Shown piece by piece: positions 1 through 8,970 of a stretch of DNA of 64,000 nucleotides (its first letter is position 1; every line of letters begins with the position of its first letter). The stretch comes from Colwellia sp. PAMC 20917 (GTDB lineage Bacteria; Pseudomonadota; Gammaproteobacteria; Enterobacterales; Alteromonadaceae), in contig NZ_CP014944.1 of the NCBI RefSeq assembly GCF_001767295.1, forward strand, positions 372,001 to 436,000, written 5' to 3'. The notes under the pieces are model-generated. The model saw nothing but the letters and a program-made list of their open reading frames with translations, had not been told where the DNA came from and ran no database searches. Both the position numbers and the translations under genes were made by a program.

Positions 1-421
1 TTTTCAGCATCAATTCTTTTTTAACTGAACTAGACACATCTTGGATCAGAATTTCACATAAGCGTTCATTGGGAGAAGTATTGATGCTTTTAATCGATAT
101 TTGCTGCTGTATACGGTAATTGTTATCACCGATATGGCTTTTATGGAATAACGCTAAAGGTTTAGGATTAAAAGTATTAGAGAGTTTAGTGGGCAATCCT
201 AACGTTAATGCTTCACTGCATGCATCACTTAAGCGAGAATAGTTAAAACCCTCTAGAATATCACCAAGTTTACAACCAAAACCTTTATCATCGACTATAA
301 CAGAATGATCTTTTATCCACTGATTATAGAAAACTACCTGATGGTTTTCATCAATAATGATAATACCAAGAGAAAGATCATTAACAGAACTGAACAATAT
401 ATCTTTTGTTAAATTATTCAT
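1..421 (-). CDS. PAS-domain signalling protein, N-terminal fragment
   Basis: The minus frame opens with ATG at 421-419 and runs off the left edge, giving about 140 residues. It starts MNNLTKDILFSSVNDLSLGI, continues with a stretch typical of a PAS fold (IIIIDENHQVVFYNQWI) and ends in a beta-rich region (LCEILIQDVSSSVKKE) like the last PAS strand. PAS domains sense small molecules or redox state and usually feed an output domain; that domain is outside the window, with GGDEF or histidine kinase the likely options. It begins 8 bases after the CheC-like gene, which suggests co-transcription with it and the receiver gene. Confidence 0.75.
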   Translation of the reverse strand, partial: MNNLTKDILFSSVNDLSLGIIIIDENHQVVFYNQWIKDHSVIVDDKGFGCKLGDILEGFNYSRLSDACSEALTLGLPTKLSNTFNPKPLALFHKSHIGDNNYRIQQQISIKSINTSPNERLCEILIQDVSSSVKKELMLK

Positions 422-428
422 AGCAGTG

Positions 429-1052
429 CTAAGCTTCACTTTTGTTAGTAATACCAAAAACAAATTTTCGCACAGATTCTTGAAAAATCTCTAACGAGGT
501 AATATCCATAATAAAAGAAATAAAGCCTTCAATATTATCATCGGGTAAAGAGAACTTAACTTTTATATATAAAGACCAATCATTTTCGCTGCTATATACA
601 TAAACTTTATTAATATCCCCTTGTATAAACTCCGGCATTTCAATTTTTATTGAAGATTTAAGAAAGTTAATGACCGTTCCAAAACAAGCATTTAAAATAA
701 CGTTGCCTATTTCTACTAAAGAATCTTGCTCAAGATCAGACAAAGCCTCGGGTGGAAACTTATTACCAAGTAAAGTACTCACTAATTGCAAACCACTTTC
801 TTTGCTAAACATGAGTAATGCTTGGCCTTTAAAATCACCTTCAAACCGTTGAATTACAGCACTTATTTCTGTATCACTAGAAAATTTCAATTTGGATTTT
901 GCTATTTTGTTAGAGACGATTTCGACTTTTGGGATAGTTAAATCAACCGGTTGAGATACCATTTTATTCAGGGAGTTGGCCGCTCTACCAATACCGATGT
1001 TAAATATTTCGGTGAGGGCATCAATTTCAAGTGGTGATAAATTATCCTTCAT
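429..1052 (-). CDS. CheC/CheX-like chemotaxis phosphatase
   Basis: This 207-residue protein carries two copies of the CheC-type active-site pattern: Glu and Asn in EIFNIGIGRAANSL near residues 15-28, and again in LVEIGNVILNACFG near 112-125. CheC-family proteins dephosphorylate CheY-P-like receivers. Here the likely partner is the stand-alone receiver encoded 8 bases upstream (1061-1417), and a PAS protein follows directly. This arrangement of receiver, CheC and PAS output looks like a small phosphorelay module rather than a full chemotaxis operon, since no cheA or cheW is nearby. The family assignment is firm; the partner is inferred from neighbourhood. Confidence 0.85.
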   Translation of the reverse strand: MKDNLSPLEIDALTEIFNIGIGRAANSLNKMVSQPVDLTIPKVEIVSNKIAKSKLKFSSDTEISAVIQRFEGDFKGQALLMFSKESGLQLVSTLLGNKFPPEALSDLEQDSLVEIGNVILNACFGTVINFLKSSIKIEMPEFIQGDINKVYVYSSENDWSLYIKVKFSLPDDNIEGFISFIMDITSLEIFQESVRKFVFGITNKSEA

Positions 1053-1060
1053 ATGCTTCC

Positions 1061-1417
1061 CTAACTATTTAAAAAATGGCTAATGAGTTCTTCGGTAATT
1101 GGCTTAATTAAAAACACAACACCTGCTTGCTCAGCCTGCTGTTTTATTTCATCTTGGATATTTGCGGTTAACAAAGCGCGCTTAGGAATTGAAATTAGCT
1201 TATCTAATGCAAAAATTAATTCAATGCCTGTCATACCAGGCATATTATAATCAAAAATCGCAATATCAATTTTACTTTCCGCCGTTAATTGACTCAAGCA
1301 CTGCTCACCACCTCCAGCTTCAATAATGTCGACTCCAGGTATATAAGATTTAACAATTTCTTTGAGCATCATTCGAGAAACAATACTATCGTCGACAATT
1401 AATACAACTTTACTCAT
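1061..1417 (-). CDS. Stand-alone response regulator receiver (CheY-like)
   Basis: A single receiver domain of 118 residues without an output domain. The acidic pocket D9-D10, the phospho-acceptor D56 (IFDYNMPGMTG), the Thr/Ala switch around T84 and the conserved K105 (LIKP) are all present, so it should be phosphorylatable. The cognate kinase is not in the window next to it. Immediately downstream lies a CheC-like phosphatase, which probably resets this receiver, and then a PAS protein. It is the first gene of that short minus-strand operon. Confidence 0.9.
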   Translation of the reverse strand: MSKVVLIVDDSIVSRMMLKEIVKSYIPGVDIIEAGGGEQCLSQLTAESKIDIAIFDYNMPGMTGIELIFALDKLISIPKRALLTANIQDEIKQQAEQAGVVFLIKPITEELISHFLNS

Positions 1418-1749
1418 TTAAATACCCAATTATTTTTAATAATCTATCTCATAAAAGCATATAAACGAATGAGTTTATTTGCAAGCTAATATGTTGAAAT
1501 ATAATTAGTAATTTGAGCAAGGTATAAAAAGAAGCTGTGATTTTAAAAACATAGCTCTTAAGAGGGGTGTTTTTGGTTAGAGTCAATGAGCCTAAGGTGA
1601 ACGTTAAAAGCCTGTAAGTCGACGTTAAAAAGGTGGGGGGCGATTAAGTAACTTTTGTAATGCCGGCAACAATAAGGTTTGGCTACATGATAAATATTCA
1701 CGTTATCAAAGTTTATAATTGGCCTATAAACGTCAATAAAATTAACCTG
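1418..1749. other. Non-coding stretch upstream of the receiver operon
   Basis: The part next to the receiver gene should hold its promoter, but no convincing -35/-10 pair or operator was recognised. The rest merges into the eroded 3' end of the ABC exporter relic. No gene is supported here. Confidence 0.4.
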
Positions 1750-2165
1750 ATGTACAAATATTAATCCGTCGAAAAAGTGAGTAACCTCTGTTTGTGTTTT
1801 CTTACATGGGCAAGAATATTGATCATCACCACTTCTTAGTTCCCTAGATCTAGGCCTTTGGTTGGCTCGTCTAAAATCAGCACCTTTGCTGGACGTAACA
1901 ACCACTGTGAAATCTGTAATCGTTGTGCTTGGCCTCCCGATCATCCTGCATTTTTAGAACCTAGCCAAGTATCAATACCAAACGATAAGCTATCAATAAA
2001 TGAAGTTAGCTTTACTAATTGACATACCTCAAGCATTTCTTGGTAGCTAGCATCATCTTTTGCTGGGTTTATAGGGTTTTATAGATGTTGTAGATAAGAA
2101 GCCTTATTCCGCCTACAAGGATACCTTTACCAGAAATAGATAAACCTCTTGTTAGCCAGCGGCTA
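1750..2165 (-). pseudogene. Relic of an ABC exporter ATPase, CydC type
   Basis: Read on the minus strand, the segment 2065-1750 still translates as an ABC ATPase: NPAKDDASYQEMLEVCQLV, then SFGIDTWLG, an in-frame TGA just before the signature SGGQAQRL, then the Walker B stretch [16 protein letters not shown], a TAA stop and the continuation INILAHVRKHKQ. At least three stops interrupt it and the transmembrane half is missing. The pattern resembles the C-terminal ATPase of CydC/CydD glutathione-cysteine exporters, which support cytochrome bd assembly. A bd oxidase operon lies 21 kb away, but the exact subfamily cannot be settled by eye. Confidence 0.75.
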
Positions 2166-2244
2166 AAGCAAAATATCCAACATTATTAGCACATTCGATA
2201 TTTTACTCAATGTACGCATAGAGTAACTATATGCACAGCAAAGA

Positions 2245-3081
2245 TTAACTCTTCGGACGTATAAATGGCATATGTCTATTTACATCTTTATATAATAAGT
2301 ATCTAAATGGACCTGGGCCACCGGCATAGCAAGATTGCGGACAAAAAGCACGTAACCACATAAAGTCACCCGCCTCTACTTCAACCCACTCACCGTTTAA
2401 ATGATAAACAGCTTTACCTTCTAAAACATATAATCCATGTTCCATCACATGTGTTTCGTCAAAAGGGATCACGCCGCCTGGTTCAAAAGTTACAATGTTT
2501 ACATGCATATCATGGCGCATATCTGATTGCTCAGTAAATCTTGTGGTTTTCCATACACCACCGGTATTAGGCATTTCAATAGCTTCAACTTCATGGTCAC
2601 TGGTTACAAAAGCTTCTGGTGCATCGATGCCTTCAACAACTTGATAAGCTTTGCGGATCCAATGGAATTTTACATTTTCTAAACTATTATTTTTAAGTGT
2701 CCATTTGGCACCAGCAGGTAAATAAGCATAGCCGCCTGATGTCATATGGTGGTTTGTCCCTTCGATAGTAACATCCATTTCACCTTCAACAATAAAGAGT
2801 ACACCTTCAGAATTTTTATCAAGTTCTGGTTTTTCAGAGCCGCCGTTTGGTGCTACTTCTACTATGTATTGAGAAAAAGTTTCTGAAAAACCACTCAATG
2901 GACGAGCCAGCACCCACATCCTCATATTATTCCAAAAGGGTAAATAACTGATAACAATATCAGTTAACACACCTTTAGGAATAATTGCGTAAGCTTCGGT
3001 AAAAATAGCGCGGTCAGAGATCAATTGTGTTTGTGGGGGTAATCCACCTTTAGGCGCATAATATGTACTTTTATTAGACAT
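2245..3081 (-). CDS. allE: (S)-ureidoglycine aminohydrolase
   Basis: A 278-residue bicupin protein. The sequence after the start (MSNKSTYYAPKGGLPPQTQ) and the internal cupin motifs match the family that releases ammonia from (S)-ureidoglycine to give (S)-ureidoglycolate in the cytoplasm, a Mn-dependent step of allantoin breakdown. An upstream in-frame ATG would give 303 residues, but that extension lies inside glcB; the chosen ATG sits in an 8-base overlap with the glcB stop (ATGTCTAA), a translational-coupling arrangement. Its presence implies an allantoate amidohydrolase and a ureidoglycolate-degrading enzyme encoded elsewhere. The symbol follows the enterobacterial name; UGHY or ylbA are alternatives. 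Confidence 0.9.
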   Translation of the reverse strand: MSNKSTYYAPKGGLPPQTQLISDRAIFTEAYAIIPKGVLTDIVISYLPFWNNMRMWVLARPLSGFSETFSQYIVEVAPNGGSEKPELDKNSEGVLFIVEGEMDVTIEGTNHHMTSGGYAYLPAGAKWTLKNNSLENVKFHWIRKAYQVVEGIDAPEAFVTSDHEVEAIEMPNTGGVWKTTRFTEQSDMRHDMHVNIVTFEPGGVIPFDETHVMEHGLYVLEGKAVYHLNGEWVEVEAGDFMWLRAFCPQSCYAGGPGPFRYLLYKDVNRHMPFIRPKS

Positions 3082-5269
3082 TTTCGTTTTTCCTTGTTGT
3101 TTGGGCTTCATTAAATTCTTTCCTATAAGCGTGAAGTAAAGGCTCGGTATAACCATTGGGCTGTGTTTTTCCTTTAAAGATGAGATCTAATGCTGCTTGA
3201 AAAGCTAAACTACTGACAAAGTTAGCAGACATTGGCTGATATAAAGGGTCATGGGCATTTTGTTGATCAACAATAACCGCCATTTTTTCTAAGGAAGACC
3301 TCACTTCAGACTCAGATAAAATACCATGTATTAGCCAGTTACAAATGTGCTGACTAGAAATTCGTAATGTCGCTCTATCTTCCATTAAGCCAACATTGTT
3401 AATATCGGGGACTTTTGAGGCGCCCATGCCTAAATCAACCCAACGAACTACATAACCCAAGAGACCTTGGGCATTGTTATTAAGCTCTTTTTCAATAGCC
3501 TCTTTACTCAATTGCTCAGATTTTTTTAATAAGGGTACTGTTAATATATCATTTAAACGAGCACGAGGACTTTGCGAAACACTATTTTGTACTTTAAAGA
3601 CATTCACTTGATGGTAATGTATTGCATGTAAGGTGGCCCCGGTTGGTGATGGAACCCATGCCGTATTAGCACCTGATAAAGGATGAGCAATTTTCATTTT
3701 CATCATATCAGCCATTTCATCAGGAATAGCCCACATCCCTTTACCAATTTGTGCTTTACCCGAAAAACCGCAGGCTAAACCTATATCTACATTCCAATCT
3801 TCGTAAGCTTTAATCCAGGGTTGTGCCTTCATCTCACCTTTTAACACCATAGGACCTAGTAGCATACTGGTATGTATTTCATCGCCCGTTCTATCTAAAA
3901 AACCAGTATTAATAAATACAACGCGATTTTTTACGGCTCTAATACACTCTTTCAGGTTGACTGTTGTGCGACGTTCTTCATCCATTACCCCAATTTTAAT
4001 GGTATATCTGACAAGACTTAAACCGTCTTCAACAGCATTAAACAGTTTGTTAGCAAAAGCCACTTCATCAGGGCCATGCATTTTAGGCTTAACAATGTAG
4101 ACACTACCCTTTCTTGAATTACGGTGAATACTATTTTTTTGTAAATCGTGTAAGGCTATTAAGGTGCTTATCATAGCGTCCATGATACCCTCTTGAATTT
4201 CGAAGCCCTTTTGATCGAGTATTGCAGCACTGGTCATTAAGTGACCAACATTTCGACAGAATAATAAGCTGCGTCCTGGCAAATTTAAGTTGCCACCGTT
4301 AAGGTCCTGATAAATTTTATCAGCTTGTAATACTCGCTGGGTTATTTTACCTGCTTTATCAATAGTTTCACTTAAGTTACCTTTCATTAGCCCTAACCAA
4401 TTACGATAAACATGAATTTTTTCTTTAGCGTCTACTGCAACTACCGAATCTTCAAAGTCTTGTATTGTGGTTAATGCTGATTCTAAAGTAATATCTTTTA
4501 TATTTGCAGCGTCTGTTTTACCAATAGCTGAGCTTGCATCTATTTCTATCGCCACACGTAAATTATGATGGTTAAGTAAAATTGAGCTAAGCTTATTCTT
4601 ATCTCCCTGAAAGCCAATAAATTGTTCAGTATTTTTTAATAGTGAAGTACGACCATCAATTAAAGTGACTAAAAGCTTTTTATTGTCAATAGTATAAGCA
4701 CATGACTGATGATGTGAGCCATTGACGAGTGGAAAGTGATCATCTAAAAACTCACGGCCGTAAGCGACTACTTTTGCTGCTCTAATAGGATTATGCGTTG
4801 CTTTTTTCTCAGCACCATCTTCACCACTAATGACATTAGTTCCATAAAGGGCATCGTATAAACTTCCCCAGCGCGCATTAGCGGCATTTAATGCAAATCT
4901 AGCGTTGGCAGCGGGAACAACAAGTTGTGGTCCAGCTTGTGAGCTGACTTCACTATCTACGTTGTTTGTGTTGATAAGAAAGTCATCACCTTCAGGGCTC
5001 AAATAGCCTATATCAAAAAGAAATTGTTTATATTCCTCAATATCAAAATTATCTTGATGCGCGAGATTCCAATCATCAAGTTGTTCCTGTAATTGAGTGC
5101 GTTTTACTAATAAGGCTCTGTTTTCAGGGCCTAATTGATGAGTTATTGTTGATAAGGATTTCCAAAAAATATCAGCAGAAATGTTTAAGCCGAGTAAAAC
5201 CTCGTCTTCTATGAATTTTACTAAATCAATATCTACTTTTAGCAAGTTTTTCTGTTGATATATTGTCAT
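3074..5269 (-). CDS. glcB: Malate synthase G
   Basis: 731 residues, close to the usual 720-730 of the monomeric G form. It condenses glyoxylate and acetyl-CoA to malate in the cytoplasm. Conserved blocks seen include VVPAANARFALNAANARWGS, the substrate-loop region RSLLFCRNVGHLMT, MHGPDEVAFAN and the late NFVSSLAFQAALDLIF. It overlaps allE by 8 bases, so the pair is almost certainly one mRNA and malate synthase is the sink for glyoxylate released from ureidoglycolate. A tandem 27-bp operator lies about 140 bases upstream of the start, and is repeated ahead of puuD, which points to shared control by one of the regulators at 9.1-10.5 kb. Confidence 0.95.
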   Translation of the reverse strand: MTIYQQKNLLKVDIDLVKFIEDEVLLGLNISADIFWKSLSTITHQLGPENRALLVKRTQLQEQLDDWNLAHQDNFDIEEYKQFLFDIGYLSPEGDDFLINTNNVDSEVSSQAGPQLVVPAANARFALNAANARWGSLYDALYGTNVISGEDGAEKKATHNPIRAAKVVAYGREFLDDHFPLVNGSHHQSCAYTIDNKKLLVTLIDGRTSLLKNTEQFIGFQGDKNKLSSILLNHHNLRVAIEIDASSAIGKTDAANIKDITLESALTTIQDFEDSVVAVDAKEKIHVYRNWLGLMKGNLSETIDKAGKITQRVLQADKIYQDLNGGNLNLPGRSLLFCRNVGHLMTSAAILDQKGFEIQEGIMDAMISTLIALHDLQKNSIHRNSRKGSVYIVKPKMHGPDEVAFANKLFNAVEDGLSLVRYTIKIGVMDEERRTTVNLKECIRAVKNRVVFINTGFLDRTGDEIHTSMLLGPMVLKGEMKAQPWIKAYEDWNVDIGLACGFSGKAQIGKGMWAIPDEMADMMKMKIAHPLSGANTAWVPSPTGATLHAIHYHQVNVFKVQNSVSQSPRARLNDILTVPLLKKSEQLSKEAIEKELNNNAQGLLGYVVRWVDLGMGASKVPDINNVGLMEDRATLRISSQHICNWLIHGILSESEVRSSLEKMAVIVDQQNAHDPLYQPMSANFVSSLAFQAALDLIFKGKTQPNGYTEPLLHAYRKEFNEAQTTRKNENV

Positions 5270-5715
5270 TTACTTAACCACTTATTCCTTAATCATACGT
5301 TAATTGTTATGTTAATTATCTGTTGAGGTCTTCGCTGATAATTGTCTTTATCTAAAGCTGCAATGTTGATGAATGTAAACAAATTCACAACATCTGTCAA
5401 TAAAGGCAGTTAATTGTAAACACTATTGTTGACAATAAAACTTTAAGTCAACTCTATTAAGGTCAAACAATATTTATGCTTAATGAAATACCTTAAGAAT
5501 CACGTGTAATTTACCGAGAAGTTGACCTACAATGCGAGTAATGCACATAAAAATAAATAATAATCATTAACTTACTGGTTTAATGACTAATACTGACGGT
5601 CACAAACAAACGAGTGATTGCTTGACGACACCAAGATTGAAGTTGGAGAATACGTTATCATGTTCCATGTGGCAGACTACTTTTCAAATAAGAGGGTTAG
5701 CAAGATAAACCACCA
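5270..5715. other. Regulatory region upstream of glcB
   Basis: A 446-base gap that holds the glcB promoter and the tandem operator at 5410-5436. A second, poorer match with TGTAAACAAATT begins near 5374. Beyond about 5470 there is no convincing gene; the sequence may be the eroded start of the membrane-protein relic on the plus strand. Confidence 0.5.
5410..5436 (-). promoter_or_regulatory. Tandem ATTGT-N2-ACA operator upstream of glcB
   Basis: Read on the plus strand the box is TTA followed by ATTGTAAACACT and ATTGTTGACAAT. The second 12-mer is a perfect inverted repeat (ATTGT-TG-ACAAT). The same 27 bases, with two changes, occur inverted at 8971-8997 ahead of puuD. Two near-identical copies before two genes of one pathway are strong evidence for a shared operator. 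TTGT-N2-ACAA dyads are typical of GntR/FCD regulators, so the GntR gene at 9819-10523 is the best candidate; the TetR protein is the alternative. Confidence 0.75.
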
Positions 5716-6065
5716 TTGTTGAATCGTATTCCAACTCATCTTGGCATTTTGACGCTAACGCAAATTACTATGTCCGTTAGCGCGAGTATGTTGGCGAGTT
5801 ATTTTATGGGAGCAGACATTTTTGGTGCGTTAACTATGCCTTTTTTAGCGGTTAGAAGAACAGATCATCGTGGTTTTATGGCTAGTGAAACCTTTGTTTC
5901 AACTTACTTCTTTTGAGGGGGCATTGTAATATTTTTACCCTATGCTCAATCTGTTAACAACAACACCAGTCAAATATCTTAAATTAAGGCTCTTGGTGTT
6001 GTTGCTGTATCACTAGCTTTAGCTATTTACTCTGCTTACTACTTATTCTGCTTTATGGTTTGCTA
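5716..6065 (+). pseudogene. Eroded membrane-protein remnant
   Basis: The plus frame reads a hydrophobic stretch (LGILTLTQITMSVSASMLAS), hits a stop at 5914-5916, then continues in frame with GGIVIFLPYAQSVNN, another stop, and a further hydrophobic tail (VVAVSLALAIYSAYYLFCF) ending at 6065 inside the end of puuE. It resembles the C-terminal helices of a secondary transporter, which would fit a purine locus, but I do not recognise the family. The two in-frame stops and lack of an N-terminus argue that it is dead. Confidence 0.4.
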
Positions 6066-6963
6066 ACCAGTGCTCTGCAATATCTTGCCTTCTACACACC
6101 CAGACATCATTATATTTTCCAATATAATCTAGGAACTTAACCAGACTTGCAAAACGACCTGGTCGGCCAATAATACGGCAATGCAAACCAATAGACATCA
6201 TTTTTGGCGCATCAGCCCCTTCAGCATACAAGGTATCAAAAGTATCTTTTAAGTAACAATAAAACTGTTCACCTGAATTAAAACCTTGCGGACTAGCAAA
6301 ACGCATATCATTGGCATCTAAACTATAAGGGACAATTAAATGTGGCTTTTCTTTACCTTTTACATAATAAGGTAAATCATCAGCATAACTATCAGCATCA
6401 TATAAAAAAGAGCCTTCTTCCATTACCAACTGTCGAGTATTTTCGCTCATGCGGCCAAGATACCAACCTTTAGGTTTTTGTCCTGTCATTTCTTTGTGAA
6501 TAGCTATCGCTTTTTTTAAATGTTCACGCTCGGTTTCAATCGGTACATTTTGATAATCTATCCACCTGTATCCATGACTCGCAATTTCCCAATCTGCTTT
6601 TAACATCGCTTCAACCGCTTCAGGATTACGTTGCATTGCCATCGCGACACCAAAAACAGTTACAGGTAAGCCCCGCTGAGAAAATAAGCGATGTAATCGC
6701 CAAAAACCTGCACGGCTGCCATATTCATAAAAAGACTCCATGTTCATATGTCGTTCGTTAACAAACGGTTGTGCGCCAATGATTTCTGATAGAAAAGTTT
6801 CCGAGGCATTATCACCATGTAAAATACAATTCTCGGCTCCTTCTTCATAGTTGATCACAAATTGCACCGCCACTTTTGCCTTATTTGGCCAAGTAACCTT
6901 AGGCGCATGCTCTCCGTATCCTTTCATGTCTCGAGGATAATTATTCATATCTATTTCACTCAT
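6043..6963 (-). CDS. puuE: Allantoinase, polysaccharide-deacetylase type
   Basis: 306 residues of the NodB/polysaccharide-deacetylase fold, not the amidohydrolase-type allantoinase. It opens allantoin to allantoate without a classical dinuclear metal site. Recognised blocks are YPRDMKGYGEHAPKVTWP at the N-terminus, VAVQFVINYEEGAENCILHG, the ASHGYRWIDYQ motif and the C-terminal SIGLHCRIIGRPGR. Its neighbours PuuD, ureidoglycine aminohydrolase and malate synthase form the expected urate route. There is a broken Tsx-like gene immediately upstream, so it may be read from the puuD promoter. No strong separate promoter was seen. Confidence 0.93.
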   Translation of the reverse strand: MSEIDMNNYPRDMKGYGEHAPKVTWPNKAKVAVQFVINYEEGAENCILHGDNASETFLSEIIGAQPFVNERHMNMESFYEYGSRAGFWRLHRLFSQRGLPVTVFGVAMAMQRNPEAVEAMLKADWEIASHGYRWIDYQNVPIETEREHLKKAIAIHKEMTGQKPKGWYLGRMSENTRQLVMEEGSFLYDADSYADDLPYYVKGKEKPHLIVPYSLDANDMRFASPQGFNSGEQFYCYLKDTFDTLYAEGADAPKMMSIGLHCRIIGRPGRFASLVKFLDYIGKYNDVWVCRRQDIAEHWLANHKAE

Positions 6964-6991
6964 ACTAATGTCAACTCAATAGTTTCGTTTT

Positions 6992-7542
6992 CTAAAGTAA
7001 GTTCATCACAATGTTTGCCGGTATCGACCCTATCAAAGACGATAACAAAATCGATCTTTTTTCTGATATTAAGGGCATGTGCCAAATTCCTGCATGAAAG
7101 TTAAAGCCTTGTTGTCCATGGGTTACAAAAACCTGTAAATTTGCACTAGAAACAGAATCACCTGCCATTTTGACTCTCTTGGAAGTGAACTTGTTAGAGG
7201 TCATATCAGCTTGAACAAGGGTGTAAACCCTTTAATTGCATCGTTATCATCAGGTTTAAAGAGGCAATAGCGAGGACCAAACTCGATATGTGTACCACAG
7301 ATTCAATTAACATCACTGGCATGGGTTACATCGGCAAAAAGATAGCTATCACCCCACGTAAAGCCTGTTGCATTTGCAATAGTGAACGTTGCTTCATTGC
7401 CATCAGGGCTTGGTTTATCATGGCCTGTGTCCTATAAACTTGCTACTTTAATTGTACTAAAAGTAGCAAGTTGCGTTGTAGCCAAACTCAAACCAAGAAA
7501 TAGAAACGAGGCAACACTAATTACTGTGGTTATCATATTCAT
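6992..7542 (-). pseudogene. Relic of a Tsx-like nucleoside/purine outer-membrane channel
   Basis: The minus strand starts with a good signal peptide (ATG at 7542, MNMITTVISVASFLFLGLSL). A TAG stop follows, then frame-preserved text FTWGDSYLFADVTHASDVN, a TGA, then THIEFGPRYCLF. A frame change at the GGG run near 7230 leads to TLVQADMTSNKFTSKRVKMA and a final stop at 6992. WGDSY-F-D-T and the E-GPR-SL-type block are characteristic of Tsx/OmpG-like nucleoside channels. It sits between puuD and puuE, so it probably once imported purines across the outer membrane. Two nonsense codons and one shift make it a pseudogene. Confidence 0.7.
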
Positions 7543-7613
7543 TTATCTTCTCGGTTTTTGTTTTGTTGTAACTTTATTCCGTGATTATTTAGTTATATAA
7601 AGTAAAGGTAAAA

Positions 7614-8861
7614 TTACTCTTTTGTTGTTTGACCTTGTTGGTACCACAGTGCAATTAACTTCCGCTCTGAGTCAGTAATTTTAGTTAAATTACCTATAGG
7701 CATAGCTTTAAGGACTACGGCTTGTTGATAAATTTGGGTGGCTTGCGCTTTAATTTGTTCAGGTGTGTCATAAATAAAGCCTTTAGGCGCAGCGGCAAAA
7801 CCAGCTTGAGTGGGTTTGTCTGCATGACAAGATGAACAACGCTGTTGAATAATGGCTTGAACTTGAGAGAATTCTACTGGTGAGACCGTTGAATCAGTGT
7901 TCGTCACGATTGACTTAGGCGCCATAGCCCAGATAACGACGACCATAATAACTATAGCAGTAACTAACGCTCCTGTTAGTGGTTTTCCTGGCGTGTGACG
8001 CGAAACAAAGAACACCCGTATTAAAGCACCGGCCATAGAAATACCCATTAATATTAACCAGTTATATTCATGGTTATAGGTCATGGCATAGTGATTACTT
8101 ATCATCACAAAGACAACAGGTAAGGTAAAATAAGTGTTATGAACAGAACGCTGTTTACCTGCTATTCCGGGGGCGGCGTCAACTTTCTCGCCTGCAATAA
8201 GCCTTTCGACCATTTTCTTTTGGCCAGGAATAATAACAAAGAATACGCTAGCGGCCATAATAGTACCTAACATGGCACCAAAGGTCATAAAAGCGCCACG
8301 ACCACTAAATATGTGTGTTAATGCATAAGCGGCGGCAGAGACAAGTGCAAAAATTACAACACCTAAAACTAAATCGTTTTTAGCTAAAGCAGATTTACAT
8401 AAGAAGTCGTAAATAAGGTAGCCACCAAACATAAAGCCTAAGCTAATTGCAATGGCTGTGCTTTGCGATATATCAGCAACACTTGTATCAATAAGGTAAA
8501 TATCAGCGCCATACCAGTAGACAATAGCCATTAAAAAGAAACCACTGATCCACGTTGTATATGCTTCCCATTTAGACCAATGAAGATTATCGTCTAAAGG
8601 TTGATTTTTGGGACCCAACATGTATTTTTGCGAATGATAAAAACCACCACCGTGTACCGCCCATAACTCACCAAAAACACCATTTTTGGTATCTGCAGGA
8701 TTTTTAGGTGTATGTAATGAATTATCTAGCATAACAAAATAAAATGATGCACCGATCCAAGCTATGCCGGTAATGATATGAAAACTTCGCACTAAAAAAT
8801 TTAATACATCGAACAAATACGCTTCCAAATTTCTGACCCTTCTAAAGAATTTATATTGCAT
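7614..8861 (-). CDS. puuD: Urate hydroxylase PuuD (membrane protein with cytochrome c domain)
   Basis: 415 residues. The first 320 form about eight membrane helices with conserved HIITGIAWIGASFYFVMLDN and NNHYAMTYNHEYNWL-like blocks. The C-terminal domain is a monohaem cytochrome c with C342-x-x-C345-H346 and a likely axial Met387 (KAMPIGN). The family oxidises urate to 5-hydroxyisourate and passes electrons to the respiratory chain, replacing soluble uricase. The operator box at 8971-8997 lies about 110 bases upstream. Enzymes for the next two steps (hydroxyisourate hydrolase, OHCU decarboxylase) are not in the window. Confidence 0.93.
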   Translation of the reverse strand: MQYKFFRRVRNLEAYLFDVLNFLVRSFHIITGIAWIGASFYFVMLDNSLHTPKNPADTKNGVFGELWAVHGGGFYHSQKYMLGPKNQPLDDNLHWSKWEAYTTWISGFFLMAIVYWYGADIYLIDTSVADISQSTAIAISLGFMFGGYLIYDFLCKSALAKNDLVLGVVIFALVSAAAYALTHIFSGRGAFMTFGAMLGTIMAASVFFVIIPGQKKMVERLIAGEKVDAAPGIAGKQRSVHNTYFTLPVVFVMISNHYAMTYNHEYNWLILMGISMAGALIRVFFVSRHTPGKPLTGALVTAIVIMVVVIWAMAPKSIVTNTDSTVSPVEFSQVQAIIQQRCSSCHADKPTQAGFAAAPKGFIYDTPEQIKAQATQIYQQAVVLKAMPIGNLTKITDSERKLIALWYQQGQTTKE

Positions 8862-8970
8862 TTATAGCGCGGCTTAATTTGCCAACCTAACTATAGCTTA
8901 AGGCTTGTGTTGTGTTGTGTAATTTACATTCATTACTAAACATCAACTTAGCATATGAAACAAAAACAGC

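Noticed and set aside
1558-1944. 128-codon minus-strand ORF starting [12 protein letters not shown]
   Set aside because: It is the wrong frame of the ABC exporter relic; the neighbouring frame carries the recognisable ATPase motifs.
6992-7204. 70-codon minus-strand ORF as a separate gene
   Set aside because: It is the last frame of the Tsx-like relic and continues the same protein fold.
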